From positions 186,001-250,000 of the forward strand of contig JAFGNT010000018.1 of the NCBI GenBank assembly GCA_016926855.1: a DNA stretch of 64,000 nt, written 5' to 3'. Every line of letters starts with the position of its first letter. Positions within the stretch are counted from its first letter, which is position 1. The position numbers and the translations under genes are program-made. A model generated the notes under the pieces. It made no database searches. It was not told the origin of the DNA and saw only the letters and a program-made list of their open reading frames with translations. Positions 29,437 to 39,139 of the stretch are shown here, one piece after another. The stretch is from Methanomicrobiaceae archaeon. GTDB taxonomy: Archaea > Halobacteriota > Methanomicrobia > Methanomicrobiales > Methanomicrobiaceae.

Positions 29437-30633
29437 ATGCCAATTGACAGCGGGGATACCGCGTTCATCCTGATTTGCACCGCACTGGTGATGCTCATGA
29501 CACCCGGCGTCGGGTTGTTCTACGGGGGCATGGTCCGTAAAAAGAACCTGATATCCATGATCGCACTGGCGTTCATCGCTTTTGCACTGGTAACAATTCA
29601 GTGGACGTTTGTCGGCTATAGTCTTGCGTTCGGATCAGACATCGGCGGTTTCATCGGCGGACTGGATTTCCTCGGCCTTAACGGCGTGGGGATGGAGGGT
29701 GACGGAATTCCCGATCTGCTCTTCATGGTCTTCCAGCTCGTCTTTGCAGGCCTTACCCTTGCCATCCTGACATCAGGTATCGCCGAACGTATTAAACTCA
29801 GTTCGTTCATCATCTTCGGATTGCTCTGGACGACGCTGGTGTACGACCCCCTTGCCCACTGGGCATGGGGCGGCGGGTGGGCGGCAAGCCTCGGAGCGCT
29901 TGACTTCGCAGGCGGAACGGTCGTTCACATCAGTTCCGGGTTCGGGGCGCTTGCGCTCGCTCTCGTGATTGGAAAGCGGGCCGGCTTCGGACAGTATAGC
30001 ATGGAGCCCCACAACATACCGATGACGCTCCTCGGCGGAGCACTTCTCTGGTTCGGGTGGTTCGGGTTCAATGCAGGAAGTGCGCTCGCAGCTAACGGGC
30101 TCGCTGCAAGTGCCTTTGTCGTCACGAACATCTCGGCCGCAGCAGGCGCCCTCGCCTGGATGGGGGCCTCGTGGATCAACGGCAAACCGAGTTCGCTCGG
30201 CATGATCAGTGGCGGTATAGCAGGACTCGTGGCAATCACCCCCGCCGCAGGATTTGTCAATCCCATGGCGGCAATTGTAATCGGCGTGGTTGCCGGACTG
30301 CTCTGTTATGCGGCACTGCTCTTCCGCGTCCGGAAAGGGCTTGACGAGAGCCTTGATGCATGGGCTATCCACGGGATGGGAGGCCTTTGGGGTGCGCTCG
30401 CAACAGGCATCTTCGCAACTGCTGCAATCGGGGGTGTTGACGGCCTTATCTACGGCAATCCCGGACAGTTCGTCATACAGGCAATCGACGCGTTCGTCGC
30501 TATGGGCTACGCGTTCGGGGTGACGTTCATCCTCGCCAAACTGGTTGATATGACCATCGGACTGCGTGTCACCGAAGAGGAAGAATATGTCGGCCTGGAT
30601 ATCTCCCAGCACGGTGAATCTATCAGAGCATGA
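29437..30633 (+). CDS. amtB: Ammonium transporter, copy 1
   Basis: The 398-residue protein has the eleven membrane segments of the Amt/Rh family. The twin histidines of the pore appear in [12 protein letters not shown] (about residue 165) and [13 protein letters not shown] (about residue 310). The conserved [17 protein letters not shown] segment is at about 203. The C-terminal tail [13 protein letters not shown] is the GlnK-contacting end. GlnK1 starts nine bases downstream, so the two form the usual amtB-glnK operon, in which PII blocks the channel when ammonium is plentiful. Confidence 0.96.
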   Translation: MPIDSGDTAFILICTALVMLMTPGVGLFYGGMVRKKNLISMIALAFIAFALVTIQWTFVGYSLAFGSDIGGFIGGLDFLGLNGVGMEGDGIPDLLFMVFQLVFAGLTLAILTSGIAERIKLSSFIIFGLLWTTLVYDPLAHWAWGGGWAASLGALDFAGGTVVHISSGFGALALALVIGKRAGFGQYSMEPHNIPMTLLGGALLWFGWFGFNAGSALAANGLAASAFVVTNISAAAGALAWMGASWINGKPSSLGMISGGIAGLVAITPAAGFVNPMAAIVIGVVAGLLCYAALLFRVRKGLDESLDAWAIHGMGGLWGALATGIFATAAIGGVDGLIYGNPGQFVIQAIDAFVAMGYAFGVTFILAKLVDMTIGLRVTEEEEYVGLDISQHGESIRA

Positions 30634-30975
<342 letters not shown>

Positions 30976-31022
30976 GCGAGGTACCAACCGACACCACGTA
31001 GTCAAAACCAATCTTATAAATA

Positions 31023-31046
31023 TAGAAGGAAGAAAACTTCCTTCTA
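31023..31046. promoter_or_regulatory. NrpR-type operator of amtB2-glnK2
   Basis: The core GGAA-GAAAAC-TTCC at 31028-31041 exactly matches the NrpR operator and sits within a longer near-perfect palindrome whose arms are TAGAAGGAAG and CTTCCTTCTA around AAAA. The TATA box TTATAAATATA is at 31014-31024, directly upstream, and the amtB2 ATG is 20 bases downstream. This is the strongest site of the set. Confidence 0.8.
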
Positions 31047-31066
31047 TCGATTAGTGAGCAACCCTT

Positions 31067-32263
31067 ATGGTACTGGATAGTGGTGATACAGCCTTCATAA
31101 TCATCTGCACGGCTCTCGTTCTGCTGATGGCACCCGGCGTAGGACTCTTCTACGGCGGCCTTGTACGGCGTAAGAATCTTATCTCAATGTTTGCACTCTC
31201 TTTTGCCGCACTTGCTATCGTGAGCGTCCAGTGGATATTGTTTGGATACAGCCTCGCATTCGGGCCGGATATCGGAGGCCTGATCGGCAGCCTGGAGTAT
31301 GCGGGGCTGCAGGGTGTCGGGCTCTCGGGAGACGGCATCCCGGATCTCCTGTTTATGGTATTCCAGATGATGTTTGCAGCCGTGACCCTTGCGATTATCA
31401 CGTCCGCGGTTGCGGAACGGATCAAACTCAGCTCATTCATCGTCTTCGGGCTGCTCTGGACAACGCTCGTCTACGATCCCCTTGCCCACTGGGTCTGGGG
31501 AGGCGGATGGATGGCGGGATCAGGCATCCTTGATTTTGCAGGAGGTATCGTAGTCCATATCAGCGCCGGATGGGGTGCCCTGGCACTGGCACTGGTTATC
31601 GGGAAGCGTGCTGGTTTCGGGCAGTACAGCATGGAGCCGCATAACATTCCCCTGACACTGCTCGGGGGTGCACTTCTCTGGTTCGGGTGGTTCGGATTCA
31701 ATGCGGGGAGTGCGCTTGCCGCAAACGGCCTCGCAGTAAATGCCCTCATCGTGACAAATACTGCAGCTGCAGCAGGCACCCTTGCGTGGATGGCAGCATC
31801 CTGGATAAACGGCAAGCCGAGTTCGATCGGGATGATCAGCGGATCGATAGCCGGGCTGGGTGCCGTTACTCCTGCAGCAGGTTTCATCGATCCGATCGGT
31901 GCGTTGATCATCGGTGCCGTCTCCGGAATCATCTGCTACTATGCCCTCCTCTGGCGCCTCAACCGGAGCCTTGATGAAAGCCTCGATGCATGGGCAATTC
32001 ACGGCGTCGGCGGCGTGTGGGGAACGGTGGCACTCGGAATCTTTGCACTATCCGGCATCGGCGGGATCACCGGGCTCATCGGGGGCTCCTCCGCCCAGCT
32101 GGCCCTTCAGGCAGTGGGTGCGGTGGCAGCGGTCGCCTACGCCTTTGCCGTCACATTCATGATTGCGAAGGCTGTTGACCTGACCATGGGACTCAGAGTA
32201 ACGGAAGATGAGGAATATGTGGGGCTTGACATCTCACAGCATGGTGAATCGATCTATGTGTGA
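31067..32263 (+). CDS. amtB: Ammonium transporter, copy 2
   Basis: A 398-residue paralogue of amtB1, of equal length and with the same pore histidines ([12 protein letters not shown] and [13 protein letters not shown]) and the same C-terminal tail, ending in SIYV. It is less than identical throughout, so the duplication of the amtB-glnK unit is not recent. It forms an operon with glnK2, whose ATG is six bases after its stop, and is under its own NrpR-type operator. Confidence 0.96.
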   Translation: MVLDSGDTAFIIICTALVLLMAPGVGLFYGGLVRRKNLISMFALSFAALAIVSVQWILFGYSLAFGPDIGGLIGSLEYAGLQGVGLSGDGIPDLLFMVFQMMFAAVTLAIITSAVAERIKLSSFIVFGLLWTTLVYDPLAHWVWGGGWMAGSGILDFAGGIVVHISAGWGALALALVIGKRAGFGQYSMEPHNIPLTLLGGALLWFGWFGFNAGSALAANGLAVNALIVTNTAAAAGTLAWMAASWINGKPSSIGMISGSIAGLGAVTPAAGFIDPIGALIIGAVSGIICYYALLWRLNRSLDESLDAWAIHGVGGVWGTVALGIFALSGIGGITGLIGGSSAQLALQAVGAVAAVAYAFAVTFMIAKAVDLTMGLRVTEDEEYVGLDISQHGESIYV

Positions 32264-32269
32264 GGAACC

Positions 32270-32602
32270 ATGAAAAAAATTGAAGCGATATTTCGCCCTG
32301 AAAAACGTGATAAAGTAAAAACAGCCCTTGCAGAGAACGGGTTTTTCGCAATGACTGTATCGGATGTGCGGGGGAGGGGTGCACAGAAGGGAATCCAGCT
32401 GCAGTACCGCGGTAAAAGGATGAAAGTCGACCTGATCCCGAAGATAAAGATCGAGATGGTCATCCGTGATGACGATGTTCCGAAAGTAATCGGAACCATC
32501 AGAGCGGCAGCACGAACCGGCAAATACGGGGATGGGCGGAAATTCGTCCTCCCCGTAGACCAATCCGCCATGGTGCGGACCGACGAATTCGTGTCTGATT
32601 AA
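32270..32602 (+). CDS. glnK: PII signalling protein GlnK, copy 2
   Basis: A 110-residue PII protein paralogous to the product of 30643-30975. It keeps Tyr at the T-loop position equal to Tyr51 (LQLQYRG-type, here QLQYRG), unlike copy 1. The nucleotide-binding segment TGKYGDGRKFV differs slightly from copy 1. Each PII probably regulates the transporter in its own operon, though mixed trimers are possible. Confidence 0.95.
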   Translation: MKKIEAIFRPEKRDKVKTALAENGFFAMTVSDVRGRGAQKGIQLQYRGKRMKVDLIPKIKIEMVIRDDDVPKVIGTIRAAARTGKYGDGRKFVLPVDQSAMVRTDEFVSD

Positions 32603-32737
32603 CCGGGACGACTTTCCGGCAGGATGATGTGGCTGTCTGCCTGCCGGAAATCTCTCCTCACCAACCCATGCACCGGGGCAGGTGTGCCCCATCGATTTCA
32701 CCGGGATTGAGAAAACGCCGGTAGAGAGGATACTGAT

Positions 32738-33409
32738 ATGGACACGTGTGATGAAATTTTCCGCGATCTGAACGATAAGCACTGGCGCCTCCGAGGCGAG
32801 GCGGTTGCACGGATCGGAAGGATCCGGAATCCCGAAGATATCCTGCAATTGATCGCCCGTACACGGTATGAAAAATGGTATATTCGTGAGGCCGTCGCTC
32901 ACGGACTCGGTGGACACATGCATCCTGCCGCAGGTGTTGCACTCGTGCGTTCTCTGCACGAATACCGCTGGTTTATCAGGGAAGCGGTATCTGCACTTAT
33001 GCGGGGAGGAAGGCGGCCGCCGGTAGCTCCTCTTGCCGAAGCTCTCGCTGATGACGATTCGTCAATTCGTGCGATGGCTGCAGCCGCACTCGGCATGGCG
33101 GGCGGGCATGACGCCGTCGCCGCACTGGCAGGGGCACTGTCGGATCCGGATACAGCTGTTCGGCGCCAGGCCGCCCGGGCGCTCGGGAAGACAGGTGAGC
33201 CTGAGGCTATGGATATCCTGATCGGGGCTCTCGCGGATCCGGAACCTGAAATACGCAACGCTGCGGCCCATGCACTCGGTATTCTCGGGTGTGCGGATGC
33301 CTGCGGGCCCCTCCAGCAGGCACTCGCCGACGAAGACGGGCGCGTAAGACGAACATGTGACATCGCACTTGAAAAACTCCGGAACACGACAAAACATCAT
33401 CATTCTTAA
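32738..33409 (+). CDS. HEAT-repeat (PBS lyase-like) protein
   Basis: The 223-residue protein is built of about six short HEAT repeats of some 31 residues, with the pattern D-P-x-x-x-V-R-x-x-A-A-x-A-L-G clear from about residue 105 to 210. Such proteins are alpha-solenoid scaffolds, first named from phycobilin lyases; no phycobilin role is implied here. The start is supported by GAGAGGA upstream. A second protein of this type is at 49166-49726. Partner unknown. Confidence 0.82.
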   Translation: MDTCDEIFRDLNDKHWRLRGEAVARIGRIRNPEDILQLIARTRYEKWYIREAVAHGLGGHMHPAAGVALVRSLHEYRWFIREAVSALMRGGRRPPVAPLAEALADDDSSIRAMAAAALGMAGGHDAVAALAGALSDPDTAVRRQAARALGKTGEPEAMDILIGALADPEPEIRNAAAHALGILGCADACGPLQQALADEDGRVRRTCDIALEKLRNTTKHHHS

Positions 33410-33436
33410 ACGCACATACCACACGCAGGAGCAATC

Positions 33437-34207
33437 ATGACACCCATTCGCGGAATACTCCTCGACATCGATGGTGTGCTGCAGGTCGGGGGAAAACCCG
33501 TCCCCGGAGCCTCCGGGACACTCGATACCCTGCGTGCACGGAAAATCCCGTTCCGGTGCCTCTCCAACACAACGCGGAAATGCCGCGCAGCAATCGCCGC
33601 CACGCTTCGCGACATGGGGCTTTTTGTCCCGGAAAGCCATATCGTCACCCCTGCTGCCGCAGCAGCGGCTCTTCTTGCCGAACGAGGGCAGAAACGGTGT
33701 CTTCTGCTCACAACAGGGGATGCAGTCCGTGATTTTTCAGCAGAGGGAATCATCGACACCCGCGACAATCCCGATGCGGTAGTGATCGGTGATGCCGGGG
33801 ACGTCTTTACCTATGCATCCATGAACAGGGCATTCCGTGCCGTGCTGGACGGCGCAGCCTTCATCGCACTTGAAAAGGATCGTTACTGGATGGATTCGGA
33901 CGGATTGTCTCTCTCGGCCGGCCCGTTCGTCCGTGGCATCGAGTATGCGGCAGGGCGTGAGGCAGAACTGGTGGGAAAACCCTCGCCGGCATTTTTCGCC
34001 CGGGCGCTGGAGACACTCGGCACAGCGCCGGAGGAAACACTGATGGTCGGCGACGACGTCGTGACCGATATCGGAGGCGCACACCGTGCCGGAATGCGAG
34101 GATTTCTGGTCCGAACCGGCAAATTCCGGAAAGAGCAGGCTGTAGCCGCAGTGCCCGCCCCGGACCGGATCATCGAATCGATTGCCGCCCTTCCGGATTT
34201 CGTCTGA
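33437..34207 (+). CDS. HAD-IIA family phosphatase (NagD/LHPP-like)
   Basis: The 256-residue protein carries all HAD motifs: nucleophile LLDIDGVLQ at about residue 10, SNTTRKC at about 43, the lysine in VGKPSP at about 183 and MVGDDVVTDIGGA at about 205. The cap type and length fit HAD-IIA, the group of NagD and LHPP. Substrate not predictable from sequence. AGGAG lies seven bases before the ATG. The gene follows the HEAT-repeat gene by 27 bases and may share its transcript. Confidence 0.88.
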   Translation: MTPIRGILLDIDGVLQVGGKPVPGASGTLDTLRARKIPFRCLSNTTRKCRAAIAATLRDMGLFVPESHIVTPAAAAAALLAERGQKRCLLLTTGDAVRDFSAEGIIDTRDNPDAVVIGDAGDVFTYASMNRAFRAVLDGAAFIALEKDRYWMDSDGLSLSAGPFVRGIEYAAGREAELVGKPSPAFFARALETLGTAPEETLMVGDDVVTDIGGAHRAGMRGFLVRTGKFRKEQAVAAVPAPDRIIESIAALPDFV

Positions 34208-34218
34208 CTCATCCGGAA

Positions 34219-35904
34219 TCAGCGCCGGATGAGCTGTTTTTTCCTCTCCTCAAGTACCGGAATCCTTTTCTCGACAGGCAGGGGAGTCCCGGTGCACGGA
34301 TCATAACCGAGATACCAGCATGCCGTCGCGCAGGTCAGCGGCGAGGGAGTGAAGATCTGGAACTGGTTCCCCGTAAGTTTGCAATCGCGGATAAAACGGA
34401 CTGTCTCCTTCGCCTCCTTCTCTCCTTCTCCGGGATGCCCCACGATGATATAGGGAATGAGATATTTCCTTATACCCTCTCTGTGGGCAAGCCGGTCAAA
34501 TCGTTCTTTAAACGCATAAAAAACGCTTTTTTCAGGCTTATTCATGGCAGCAAGCACGAAATCGGATCCTGATTCGGGCGCCACCTTCATCTGCCCGGGG
34601 ATATGGTGCCGGAGCAGGCGGAGAAGCAGTACATCGTCAAGGAGCACCGGATCAAACCGGACTCCTGAAGAAACCAGTACGTGCCGGACACCCGCCACTT
34701 CGCTAACCGCGCCGAGGAGGGCACCGTATTCAGCCGTTCCGGGCACCAGGTTTTCGCAGGCGTCACCGCGCCGGAGACAGTCCGGATGGTCGCATCCCCC
34801 GATGCGGCACCGGGAGGCATACATGTTTGCCGTGGGGCCGCCCACATCCGAGATGGTGCCGGAAAAATCCTTCATCGCGGCAATCGCTGCCGCTTCGCGA
34901 AGAACTGATGCCGGACTGCGGGAGACGATTTCAGCCCCCTGATGGGCACCAATGGCGCAAAAGGCGCATCCCCCGAAACAGCCACGGTGCGCTGTAATCG
35001 AATCGCGGATCATGGTGTATGCCGGGATCTCATGCGCATATCGTGGATGAGGGAGGCGCATAAACGGAAGATCATAGACAGCGTCGAGTTCGGCGGTCGT
35101 CAGGCGCCGGCGCGGGAACTGCACGAGAAAACGGTTGTTCTGTTGCTGTGTCAGAAGCCGCCGGTCGTTATTCCGGTAAAATGTGCAGAATGCACGCGCA
35201 AATGCCGCCGTATCTGATGAGACGTCAGAATAGGAAGGAAGAATGATCGGATCGTCAGGAACATCTGCTTCCTTCCGGACAACGGCGGTTCCGGAAAGGG
35301 AACATTCTTCCGGAGCATCTCCTGCCTCCAGCGCCCGCACCGCGTCGCGAAGGGCATATTCGCCCGGTCCGTAAACGAGCAGGTGCGCCTTTGCATCGAA
35401 GAGAAGACTGCGCCTCACCGAATCGCTCCAGTAATCGTAATGGGCGATGCGCCGGAGCGACGCCTCGATGCCTCCGATAATGAGCGGTACCTCCCGGCAC
35501 ACCGAGCGTATCTGGCTGCAGTAAACTGTCACCGTCCGGTCCGGTCGAATCCGGTATTTCTTTCCGTCTCCCGGTTTCGAGAAGAACGGATTTCCGTTTT
35601 CAGAGAACAGGTCCTCACGCCGCGGTTTTTTATTTGCCGTGTAATTCAGAACCAGAGAGTCCATATTGCCGCCCGAAACGGCAAAAGCAAGACGCGGGAC
35701 GCCGAGCTCGAGGAAACTCTCCGGATCGCGCCACCGGGGCTGGGCGAGAATCCCTACCCGGTAGCCGTCCGCCTCAAGAAACCGCCCGAGGATTGCCATT
35801 GCAAACGACGGGTGGTCCACGTACGCATCCGGAGTAACGATGATCACGTCGCACCGGTCCCAGCCCCGGCGGGCGATCTCCGCGCTGCTCGTTGGTAGAA
35901 ACAT
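34219..35904 (-). CDS. YgiQ-family radical SAM protein
   Basis: The 561-residue protein is of the YgiQ group (UPF0313). The N-terminal part (about 1-290) is B12-binding-like, with YVDHPSFAMAILGRFLEADGY near residue 28 in the usual form. The radical SAM cluster motif C-x3-C-x2-C is in HRGCFGGCAFC at about residue 310. The C-terminal region has GHPGEGEKEAKET and the FTPSP-type end. The reaction is unknown for the family. It is convergent with the HAD gene. Confidence 0.92.
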   Translation of the reverse strand: MFLPTSSAEIARRGWDRCDVIIVTPDAYVDHPSFAMAILGRFLEADGYRVGILAQPRWRDPESFLELGVPRLAFAVSGGNMDSLVLNYTANKKPRREDLFSENGNPFFSKPGDGKKYRIRPDRTVTVYCSQIRSVCREVPLIIGGIEASLRRIAHYDYWSDSVRRSLLFDAKAHLLVYGPGEYALRDAVRALEAGDAPEECSLSGTAVVRKEADVPDDPIILPSYSDVSSDTAAFARAFCTFYRNNDRRLLTQQQNNRFLVQFPRRRLTTAELDAVYDLPFMRLPHPRYAHEIPAYTMIRDSITAHRGCFGGCAFCAIGAHQGAEIVSRSPASVLREAAAIAAMKDFSGTISDVGGPTANMYASRCRIGGCDHPDCLRRGDACENLVPGTAEYGALLGAVSEVAGVRHVLVSSGVRFDPVLLDDVLLLRLLRHHIPGQMKVAPESGSDFVLAAMNKPEKSVFYAFKERFDRLAHREGIRKYLIPYIIVGHPGEGEKEAKETVRFIRDCKLTGNQFQIFTPSPLTCATACWYLGYDPCTGTPLPVEKRIPVLEERKKQLIRR

Positions 35905-35970
35905 GCTGGTCTTTCCTGAATACGGTAGGGCAGGCCGGGGGAAAAAAGAATGTTTTAACGACGGGTGAGG

Positions 35971-37560
35971 TCACCCGTCGAGAATTTCGAGCGCTTCGTT
36001 TCGGTATGCATTCATCACGTAGGGGATACCCGATATCTCCGAAGCTTCCTCCGTCAGTGCCATCACGTCGCCGCGTGACACGGACTTGAGGCTCCAGTTG
36101 CGGCTGCCCGCCATGATCTGCTGAAGGCCGGTCTTGAACCGCTGCGAATAGGTATACAGGCCGATAGCGCCGAGCGGAATTTCCTTCAGCCTCTCGCCGT
36201 ATTTCTCCTTTACCTCTTCGTAGGCGACGAAGATCTCCTCCACCGTCGAGCCGTACTTCGAGACCGTCTTCGGGAGTTCGCCCGCTTCGAGCCACTTCCC
36301 GATGTTCTTGCCGACCATGCCGGGGATCATCAGTCCGCGGCCCATGCAAACCGCTTTCACGTACGGTGCGCCCATCGCAAGCGCCTTGAAGATGTTTGCC
36401 TCGTCGGCAAACCCGCCGGCAATCGCGATGTCCGGGACACGCATGCCCTTCTGCTTCAGGATCTCGCAGAACTGGTACGTGAGCGACTGGATGTAGAAGG
36501 TAGGGATACCCCATTCGTTCATCATCGGCCACGGGCTCATGCCGGTGCCGCCCGGTGCGCCGTCGATCGTGAGCAGATCAATCTTTGCCTCCGAGCTGTA
36601 GCGAAGCGCCATGGCAAGTTCTTTCATGGAGTATGCGCCGGTCTTCAGCGTCACGCGCTTGAAACCGATATCACGCAGGCGGTCGACCTCCTCGAGGAAT
36701 CCTTCCTTCGTGACGAAGCCCAGCCGGGAGTGCCGCTCGAACTCCTTTATCGCACCGTCCTCAAACGCTTTCTGGATGTCGGGACGTGTAGGATCCGGGA
36801 GTACGATATACCCGCGGTTCTTGAGTTCGGTTGCACGCGAGAGTGAACCGACCTTGATTTCGCCTCCGATACATTTCGCTCCCTGACCCCATTTCAGCTC
36901 AATGGTCTGGAGATTGTGCTTGTGGGAGACGTATTCCGCGGTTCCAAGCCGGGTGTCCTCCACATTCATCTGCACGAGAATTTCACCGTATCCCTCGTGG
37001 AACCGGCGATATGTATCGATACGGCGATCCATCTCGGGCGATTCGGTGACCTTGTGATTGTGGTCGAGCTTGAGGCCGGGGTCGATGCCGCAGACGTTCT
37101 CTCCGCACACAAGCGTGATGCCGGAGATGGCGGCGCCTATGGCGAACTCCTCCCAGTTCTTCCGTGCAATTTCGGTCGAGCCGAGCGCTCCGGTAAAGAT
37201 CGGAAGACGCATCGGCACTTTCAGATCCCATCCATACGATGTCTCGGTGTTAACATCGTCAAAGACTGCCGTATCGGGCCCAATCTCAACGCCGTCGGGA
37301 AGGCCGCGTGCTCCCACGGCGTACCCCTGGATATTGATGTGAGAGTAGTCGACCGGATAGTTCTTGTCGGCACCTGCGGTTATGTCGCCGAATGGGCCCG
37401 GATAGAGCACTTCACGGCCACGGAACGACGATAACCAGATTTCGCAGCTACCCTTGCACCCGTCGACGCACCGGGTACAGATACCCGAGACAGGGGCGAC
37501 ATTCCGGGACCTGTTTGATGTCCCTATCGCTTCATTTGCATTTGGCTGTCTAAGATTCAT
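35971..37560 (-). CDS. FMN-binding glutamate synthase-like protein with Cys-rich N-terminus
   Basis: The protein has the FMN barrel of the glutamate synthase central domain, with LKWGQGAKCIGGEIK at about residue 225 and LLTIDGAPGGTGMSPW near 335, but lacks the 3Fe-4S cysteines found after the barrel in GltB. Instead an N-terminal motif CTRCVDGCKGSC (about residues 30-41) could hold a cluster. Such stand-alone proteins are common in methanogens and their reaction is not established. The ATG at 37560 is preferred because GAGGAGAG precedes it; a start at 37575 adds five residues. Confidence 0.85.
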   Translation of the reverse strand: MNLRQPNANEAIGTSNRSRNVAPVSGICTRCVDGCKGSCEIWLSSFRGREVLYPGPFGDITAGADKNYPVDYSHINIQGYAVGARGLPDGVEIGPDTAVFDDVNTETSYGWDLKVPMRLPIFTGALGSTEIARKNWEEFAIGAAISGITLVCGENVCGIDPGLKLDHNHKVTESPEMDRRIDTYRRFHEGYGEILVQMNVEDTRLGTAEYVSHKHNLQTIELKWGQGAKCIGGEIKVGSLSRATELKNRGYIVLPDPTRPDIQKAFEDGAIKEFERHSRLGFVTKEGFLEEVDRLRDIGFKRVTLKTGAYSMKELAMALRYSSEAKIDLLTIDGAPGGTGMSPWPMMNEWGIPTFYIQSLTYQFCEILKQKGMRVPDIAIAGGFADEANIFKALAMGAPYVKAVCMGRGLMIPGMVGKNIGKWLEAGELPKTVSKYGSTVEEIFVAYEEVKEKYGERLKEIPLGAIGLYTYSQRFKTGLQQIMAGSRNWSLKSVSRGDVMALTEEASEISGIPYVMNAYRNEALEILDG

Positions 37561-37828
37561 TGAATCTCTCCTCATTTCATTGAATAGTACCTGACGATCA
37601 GGAAAAATGTTTGCAGGCCGGATAAGTGAACATCCAGACCATACTATTTCTTATAAAAATGAAGATTTATAAGCCCTTTCCTTCTATCAATATAAAAAGC
37701 TTGTTGAAATCCTCTCCGATTTTGCCGGATAACCGGTGCATAGGGGGAAATAATACCGGAAAACACCCAGAGGGAGCTGCTTATTGCCCGGCGAGCCCGG
37801 ATGACTGTGCGCGGGTGGACTGTATCGG

Positions 37829-38137
37829 TTACTCGCCGTTTTCGGGCTGCTGTTCGAGCATCAGGCCACCGAAAATGACCTTTTCAAGAACCTGCCCGAC
37901 ATATTTTATCTTCTGGGTCTGCTCCATGTCCTCGTACCGGTGGATATCCGCATACACCTGCAGGCGCACCAGGGCAAACCGGAGGCGGTCGGGACCATCG
38001 TCGCCAAGGGAAAGCGACTGGCGATATACCGGCTCGATAAAAAAGGGAAATGCCTGGAAATTCTCAAGACAACGCACAATATCGGCGTAAATGCTCATCG
38101 GCTCCCCGCTGCCCTTGAGAATGTCCATATACTCCAT
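37829..38137 (-). CDS. Small hypothetical protein downstream of the Mrp ATPase
   Basis: A 102-residue mostly helical protein, not recognised. It contains a repeated aromatic pattern (FQAFPFFIEPVYRQSLSLG) and a helix RLRFALVRLQVYADIHRY. Its start follows one base after the stop of the Mrp/NBP35 gene, so the two are an operon and may act together, for example in Fe-S cluster handling, but the protein itself has no cysteines. The ATG at 38137 or a later one at 38095 are both possible. Confidence 0.6.
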   Translation of the reverse strand: MEYMDILKGSGEPMSIYADIVRCLENFQAFPFFIEPVYRQSLSLGDDGPDRLRFALVRLQVYADIHRYEDMEQTQKIKYVGQVLEKVIFGGLMLEQQPENGE

Positions 38138-38138
38138 A

Positions 38139-39032
38139 TTAGTTCTGTATCTGCTTGAGCAGGGTATTTAAGACTTCGTCCACGTGTTTCCAGGTGGGAT
38201 TCGACTCGTCCATGCCCGGACGGCGGATAATGAAGGGACGGCCCTCGTCACCCGCTTTTCGCATTTCGGGGTCCATTGGAATTCTGCCAAGATAAGAAAC
38301 GCCAAGCTCCTCCGCAGCCTTTTTCCCGCCACCCATTCCGAAGAGGTCGATCTCTTCTCCACAGTGCGGACAGATCATACCGCTCATGTTCTCGATGATG
38401 CCGAGCACCCGGAGACCGATCTTTTCGATAAACCGGACGGCCTTCCCGGAGTCGAGGATTGCCACATCCTGCGGCGTGGTCACAATCACCGCACCGGCAA
38501 TATTCGGTGCGAGCTGGGCCACAGAAAGCACCTCGTCGCCCGTACCGGGCGGGAGGTCGACAACAAGATAATCGAGGGAGCCCCATGCAACATCCTCGAG
38601 AAACTGCCGGATTGCTGTCATTTTCATCGGTCCGCGCCAGATGACGGGTGTACTTCGATCGGGCAGCAGAAATGCCATGGATACGACACCGAGCGTGCCG
38701 GTGATCCGCACGGGATCGATATGCTTTCCGTCAAGGGAAGAGAGTTTTTTATCCTCGATCCCGAGCATGATCGGGATGCTCGGCCCGTGGATGTCGAGGT
38801 CGACAAGCCCGGTATTATACCCGCGGTTTGACAGGGACATGGCAAGGTTTGCCGCGACCGTACTCTTCCCGACGCCTCCCTTGCCACTCAGGACAAGGAT
38901 GACGTGTTTGACATCTATTTTCACCTTCTCGGGCAGTCCGGTCTGGGTGTTGCGCGGATCATCGCAGGCATTTGCAGACGCGCAGGTCTTGCAGTTTCCG
39001 GTACAGGGCTCTTGAGTCGTATTTTCTGCCAT
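38139..39032 (-). CDS. Mrp/NBP35-family Fe-S cluster carrier ATPase
   Basis: The 297-residue P-loop ATPase has LSGKGGVGKSTVAANLA at about residue 49, DLDIHGPSIP at about 78 and DLPPGTGDEV near 160. The N-terminus holds CTGNCKTCASANAC (about residues 9-22) and the C-terminal part CPHCGEE (about 228), whose CxxC is the cluster site of this family. These proteins carry and deliver Fe-S clusters as dimers. The Cys-rich N-terminus is like NBP35 rather than plain ApbC. Confidence 0.92.
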   Translation of the reverse strand: MAENTTQEPCTGNCKTCASANACDDPRNTQTGLPEKVKIDVKHVILVLSGKGGVGKSTVAANLAMSLSNRGYNTGLVDLDIHGPSIPIMLGIEDKKLSSLDGKHIDPVRITGTLGVVSMAFLLPDRSTPVIWRGPMKMTAIRQFLEDVAWGSLDYLVVDLPPGTGDEVLSVAQLAPNIAGAVIVTTPQDVAILDSGKAVRFIEKIGLRVLGIIENMSGMICPHCGEEIDLFGMGGGKKAAEELGVSYLGRIPMDPEMRKAGDEGRPFIIRRPGMDESNPTWKHVDEVLNTLLKQIQN

Positions 39033-39139
39033 ATTTAATATTCTCCTGATAATACATCGGATTTAGCATATATGTTTCATTCGGGCATCATTAAAAGTAT
39101 AGATGTTTGCACTGAGTGCCATGCAGGCATCCGCTTTGT

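Noticed and set aside
31023..31046. Palindrome before amtB2 as a transcription terminator of glnK1
   Set aside because: It lies after a TATA box and carries the exact GGAA-N6-TTCC core, so an operator is the better reading.
37576..37828. Possible small gene between the glutamate-synthase-like gene and the Mrp operon
   Set aside because: Only promoter-like A/T-rich sequence is seen; the open frame across it runs on as a shadow of the next gene.
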